Source: an uncultured Sutterella sp. (lineage in GTDB: Bacteria > Pseudomonadota > Gammaproteobacteria > Burkholderiales > Burkholderiaceae_F). Taken from it: a stretch of DNA of 44,418 nt. The notes under the pieces are model-generated. The model saw only the letters and a list, made by a program, of their open reading frames with translations. It was not told the origin of the DNA and made no database searches. The stretch lies in the NCBI GenBank assembly GCA_905213905.1, contig CAJMKD010000018.1, positions 1-44,418 of the forward strand, written 5' to 3'. A program made the translations under genes and the position numbers. Positions 43,782 through 44,418 of the stretch are shown here, piece by piece (within the stretch, counting starts at the first letter, position 1; each line of letters opens with the position of its first letter).

Positions 43782-44051
43782 ATGCCAAGACCTTTCGCCA
43801 TTGCTGCATCGCTCGTTTTCATCGGCTTCATGAGCCTCTCGCTGGCCTCTCGCTGGCGTCGGTCCTGATGCGCCAGGGGCTCGGACTTTTCTCAGCGTGC
43901 GCCATTGCGGGCGGCGCTGCGCTCATCCTGATCGGAATCGGCATCTGGCGCTCGGCGGACGACGAAGAGAAGCGAAGCCTCGCTGTCGGTTCGGTTCCGA
44001 TTTCGGGGCTTCTCTTCGGCCTCGGCTGCGGGCGCCGCGGCTTCCCTCTAG
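43782..44051 (+). pseudogene. Small membrane protein frameshifted by an 11-bp tandem duplication
   Basis: ATG 43782 has GGGAG about 9 bases upstream and encodes a hydrophobic start (MPRPFAIAASLVFIGFMSLS), but the frame stops at 43866. CCTCTCGCTGG is present twice in tandem (43835-43845, 43846-43856). Removing one copy joins the first part in frame to MRQGLGLFSACAIAGGAALI (from 43868), giving one two-helix protein with GFMSLSLASVLMRQGLG at the join. The TGATG overlap at 43866-43870 could allow coupled re-start of the second half. The original end is unclear: the frame runs into a terminator, while a neighbouring frame stops at about 44051. Family unknown. Confidence 0.7.
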
Positions 44052-44115
44052 CGTTTTGGGTGCGGCCGCCGCGCCGAATGCATCGCAAGCACGTGCCATG
44101 TCACAGAGAGAAAGC

Positions 44116-44160
44116 AAAGCGGCGCGCTTTGGGCATCTTTGCCGAGCGCGCCGCTTTCTT
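44116..44160. terminator. Bidirectional terminator with perfect 12-bp stem
   Basis: AAAGCGGCGCGC (44116-44127) pairs with GCGCGCCGCTTT (44146-44157). It lies past the stop codon of the minus-strand flavoprotein and past the plus-strand membrane-protein remnant. Confidence 0.8.
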
Positions 44161-44220
44161 CCAGCCTTCTGATTCATGCCGGCGCACGGGCGCAGTCACA
44201 AAGCCGCGCCCGGCGGCCGG

Positions 44221-44357
44221 TCAGGCCTTGACAACCGACTCTGCCGCAACCCAGCCAAAGACAACGGCAGAAATGAAGGCCGTGGCCGAAAGATAGGTCT
44301 TTCCGTGGAAGCCGCCCGCAACTTCGCCGGAAGCCCAGAGGCCCGGAATCACGTTGC
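44221..44357 (-). CDS. FAD-dependent reductase, C-terminal fragment at contig end
   Basis: The last 44 or so codons on the minus strand read VIPGLWASGEVAGGFHGKTY then LSATAFISAVVFGWVAAESVV before TGA. This is the C-terminal FAD-proximal segment of the FAD_binding_2/flavocytochrome-c-type reductases (G-L-W-A-S-G-E then the GG-x-HG loop). It is a different paralogue from the one at 7-8.5 kb: it has GGFHGKT where that one has GGMYGDS. The gene is cut by the end of the contig; upstream sequence beyond 44357 is not genomic. Confidence 0.8.
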
Positions 44358-44418
44358 TTTTTTTTTTTAATGATAGGTTGATGACGGAGATCTACACGCC
44401 GCAGTAGGTGGCTAGGAG
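44358..44418. other. Probable sequencing-adapter artefact at contig end
   Basis: A run of 11 T (44358-44368) is followed by a 29-base segment (44369-44397) matching the Illumina P5 adapter at 23 of 29 positions, with both ends exact (AATGATA and GAGATCTACAC). The remaining 21 bases have no relation to the flavoprotein they interrupt. Not biological. Confidence 0.85.

Noticed and set aside
44052..44296. Extension of the small membrane protein frame to a 142-residue protein.
   Set aside because: The extra part passes through a perfect 12-bp terminator stem, is basic and low in complexity, and runs antisense to the flavoprotein terminus.
1..44418. CRISPR arrays, insertion sequences, integrases, att sites and rRNA genes.
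   Set aside because: None seen. The only regular repeats are the 15-bp operator array and short tandem duplications; no transposase or integrase motifs were found on either strand.

Overview
The window looks like a chromosomal contig from a high-GC betaproteobacterium. Gene content suggests a gut anaerobe of the Sutterellaceae type (Sutterella/Parasutterella/Duodenibacillus). That assignment is inferred from the GC-rich codon use, exported haem-less flavocytochrome-c-type flavoproteins, ADP-forming acyl-CoA synthetase, DASS dicarboxylate transporter and glutathione-scavenging genes. No rRNA is present to confirm it. The right-hand end carries sequence resembling an Illumina P5 adapter after an 11-T run, so the last ~60 bases should not be read as genome.

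Left part (1-6.8 kb): a Crp/Fnr-type regulator, a patatin-like hydrolase, then a lower-GC accessory patch. The patch holds a DUF234-type ATPase/nuclease preceded by four 15-bp-spaced GAACGTTC-type repeats, and a large PLD-DEAD-helicase-DUF3427 gene broken by an in-frame amber codon. Metabolic part (7-22.8 kb): exported FAD reductase, phosphoribosyltransferase, cystathionine beta-lyase, tRNA-Ile2(CAU), DASS transporter, TRIC-type channel, a secreted Arg/Asp/Lys-repeat protein, ADP-forming acyl-CoA synthetase, aspartate aminotransferase, and a GsiB-like glutathione-binding protein followed by gamma-glutamyltransferase.

Middle part (23-32 kb): a broken DUF1778-type antitoxin, a ZIP metal transporter behind a Fur-box-like site, an MFS transporter, two tandem double-domain universal stress proteins, an EamA exporter, and a large Pit phosphate transporter behind two contiguous Pho boxes that sit 10 bp before a -10 element.

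Right part (32-44 kb): the most interesting block is a nitrogenase-like operon transcribed leftward. It runs Fe protein, NifD-like, NifK-like, then a Tat-exported metal-chelate binding protein behind its own Fur-box-like site. A TonB C-terminal protein lies next to it. TonB and a MATE-transporter half are joined head to head at a deletion or chimera junction. The cysteine pattern suggests a simple interface [4Fe-4S] cluster rather than a P-cluster, so this is probably a reductase acting on an imported metal chelate or tetrapyrrole-like substrate, not a nitrogen fixer. Beyond it are a complete MATE transporter, a threonine-synthase-like enzyme, a nuclease-DUF2075 ATPase, a small membrane protein frameshifted by an 11-bp tandem duplication, and the C-terminus of another flavoprotein.

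A recurring theme is gene decay: two in-frame amber codons, one junction deletion, one 11-bp duplication frameshift, and several other short perfect tandem repeats typical of replication slippage.
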